A stretch of DNA of 7,059 nucleotides from assembly GCA_030598385.1 (NCBI GenBank), contig JAUVQB010000069.1, positions 1-7,059 on the forward strand, read 5' to 3'. Positions 6,538-7,059 of the stretch are shown here, piece after piece; within the stretch, counting starts at the first letter, position 1, and each line of letters opens with the position of its first letter. Below the pieces are notes generated by a model. The model did no database searches. It saw only the letters and a list, made by a program, of their open reading frames with translations, and was not told the DNA's origin. A program made the position numbers and the translations under genes. The DNA is from Alphaproteobacteria bacterium. Its GTDB lineage: Bacteria > Pseudomonadota > Alphaproteobacteria > Kiloniellales > JAKSDN01.

Positions 6538-7059
6538 ATGACGCTAGACCAAGCCCTGAGCCGCGAAATCGCGCTGGAGCCGCGCCGTTCGGCGCTGCTG
6601 TTCGTCGACGTGCAGAACTTTTGCGCCGGGCCCGACGGCGGCGAGTTCAAGGGCATCCCGGCCGACGAGCTGGAGGCCAAGTACGGTTACTATTTCGACC
6701 GCATGAAACGCCTGGCGATCCCCAATATGCAGCGCCTGCAAGGGGCCTTTCGCGCCGGCGGCATGGAGCTCATCTACACCACCGTCGAATGCCTCACCCT
6801 CGACTGCCGGGACCGCAGCCTGGATTACAAGATCTCCCGCTTTCAGGTGCCGAAGGGCGCGTGGGACGGCAAGGTGATCGACGAGATGGCGCCCGACGAC
6901 AACGAGATCTGGCTGCCCAAGGGCTCGTCCAGCGTGTTCGTCTCGACCAACATCGACTACCTGCTGCGCTGCCTCGAGGTCCGCCAACTCGTGATCTGCG
7001 GCGTGGTCACCGACCAGTGCGTGGAATCGGCGGTGCGCGACGCCTGCGACCTGGGCTAT
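6538..7059 (+). CDS. Isochorismatase-family cysteine hydrolase (3' end cut by window)
   Basis: Amidase-type hydrolase; 174 residues are visible and the frame runs open off the right edge. Family members are about 190-240 residues, so perhaps 20-60 are missing. The catalytic triad of the cysteine hydrolase branch is complete: D24 (LFVDVQNF), K128 (LPKGSSSVF) and C161 (GVVTDQCVESAV), with the usual VVT cis-peptide region just before the cysteine. Because the cysteine is present, this is an amidase-like member (such as nicotinamidase, N-carbamoylsarcosine amidase, ureidoacrylate or biuret hydrolases) rather than an isochorismatase proper, which hydrolyses a vinyl ether without it. The ATG at 6538 has GAGGA 8 bases upstream. 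It lies downstream of the SDR and could release ammonia or CO2 from an amide or carbamoyl intermediate. The exact substrate cannot be assigned. Confidence 0.9.
   Translation, partial: MTLDQALSREIALEPRRSALLFVDVQNFCAGPDGGEFKGIPADELEAKYGYYFDRMKRLAIPNMQRLQGAFRAGGMELIYTTVECLTLDCRDRSLDYKISRFQVPKGAWDGKVIDEMAPDDNEIWLPKGSSSVFVSTNIDYLLRCLEVRQLVICGVVTDQCVESAVRDACDLGY

Overview
The window is GC-rich DNA with tightly packed genes, strong G/C bias at third codon positions and Tat-dependent export of a binding protein. This fits an alphaproteobacterium, possibly from the Rhodospirillales or Rhizobiales. That placement is inferred from overall character; no marker gene is present. I see no tRNA, rRNA, insertion sequence, phage gene or CRISPR array.

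Layout. Five genes are read leftward (minus strand). In transcription order they are a glutamine synthetase-like ligase (5477-4146), a class I glutamine amidotransferase domain protein (4132-3350), a periplasmic substrate-binding protein of the PotD/PotF type (3070-1913), a PotA/PotG-type ATPase (1861-782) and a PotB/PotH-type permease (from 770, cut by the left edge). Two genes are read rightward: a short-chain dehydrogenase/reductase (5623-6414) and an isochorismatase-family cysteine hydrolase (from 6538, cut by the right edge). The leftward and rightward groups diverge from a 145-base, locally AT-rich region (5478-5622) that carries a perfect 7-base inverted repeat. A 279-base non-coding stretch (3071-3349) separates the ligase/amidotransferase pair from the transporter genes, so the transporter may have its own promoter.

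How the genes could work together. The transporter belongs to the polyamine/opine/amino-compound ABC class. The ligase retains glutamine synthetase metal and nucleotide residues but, by my alignment, lacks the flap glutamate used for ammonium. This resembles ligases that attach glutamate to amines (PuuA, GMAS and related types). The adjacent amidotransferase has a complete Cys-His-Glu triad and could hydrolyse a gamma-glutamyl bond, in the way PuuD does in the Puu pathway. The SDR and the amidase-like cysteine hydrolase could act on later intermediates. The coherent hypothesis is import and gamma-glutamylation-dependent catabolism of a small amine or nitrogenous compound. The substrate cannot be read from the sequence, and no PuuB-like oxidase or aldehyde dehydrogenase is present in this window.
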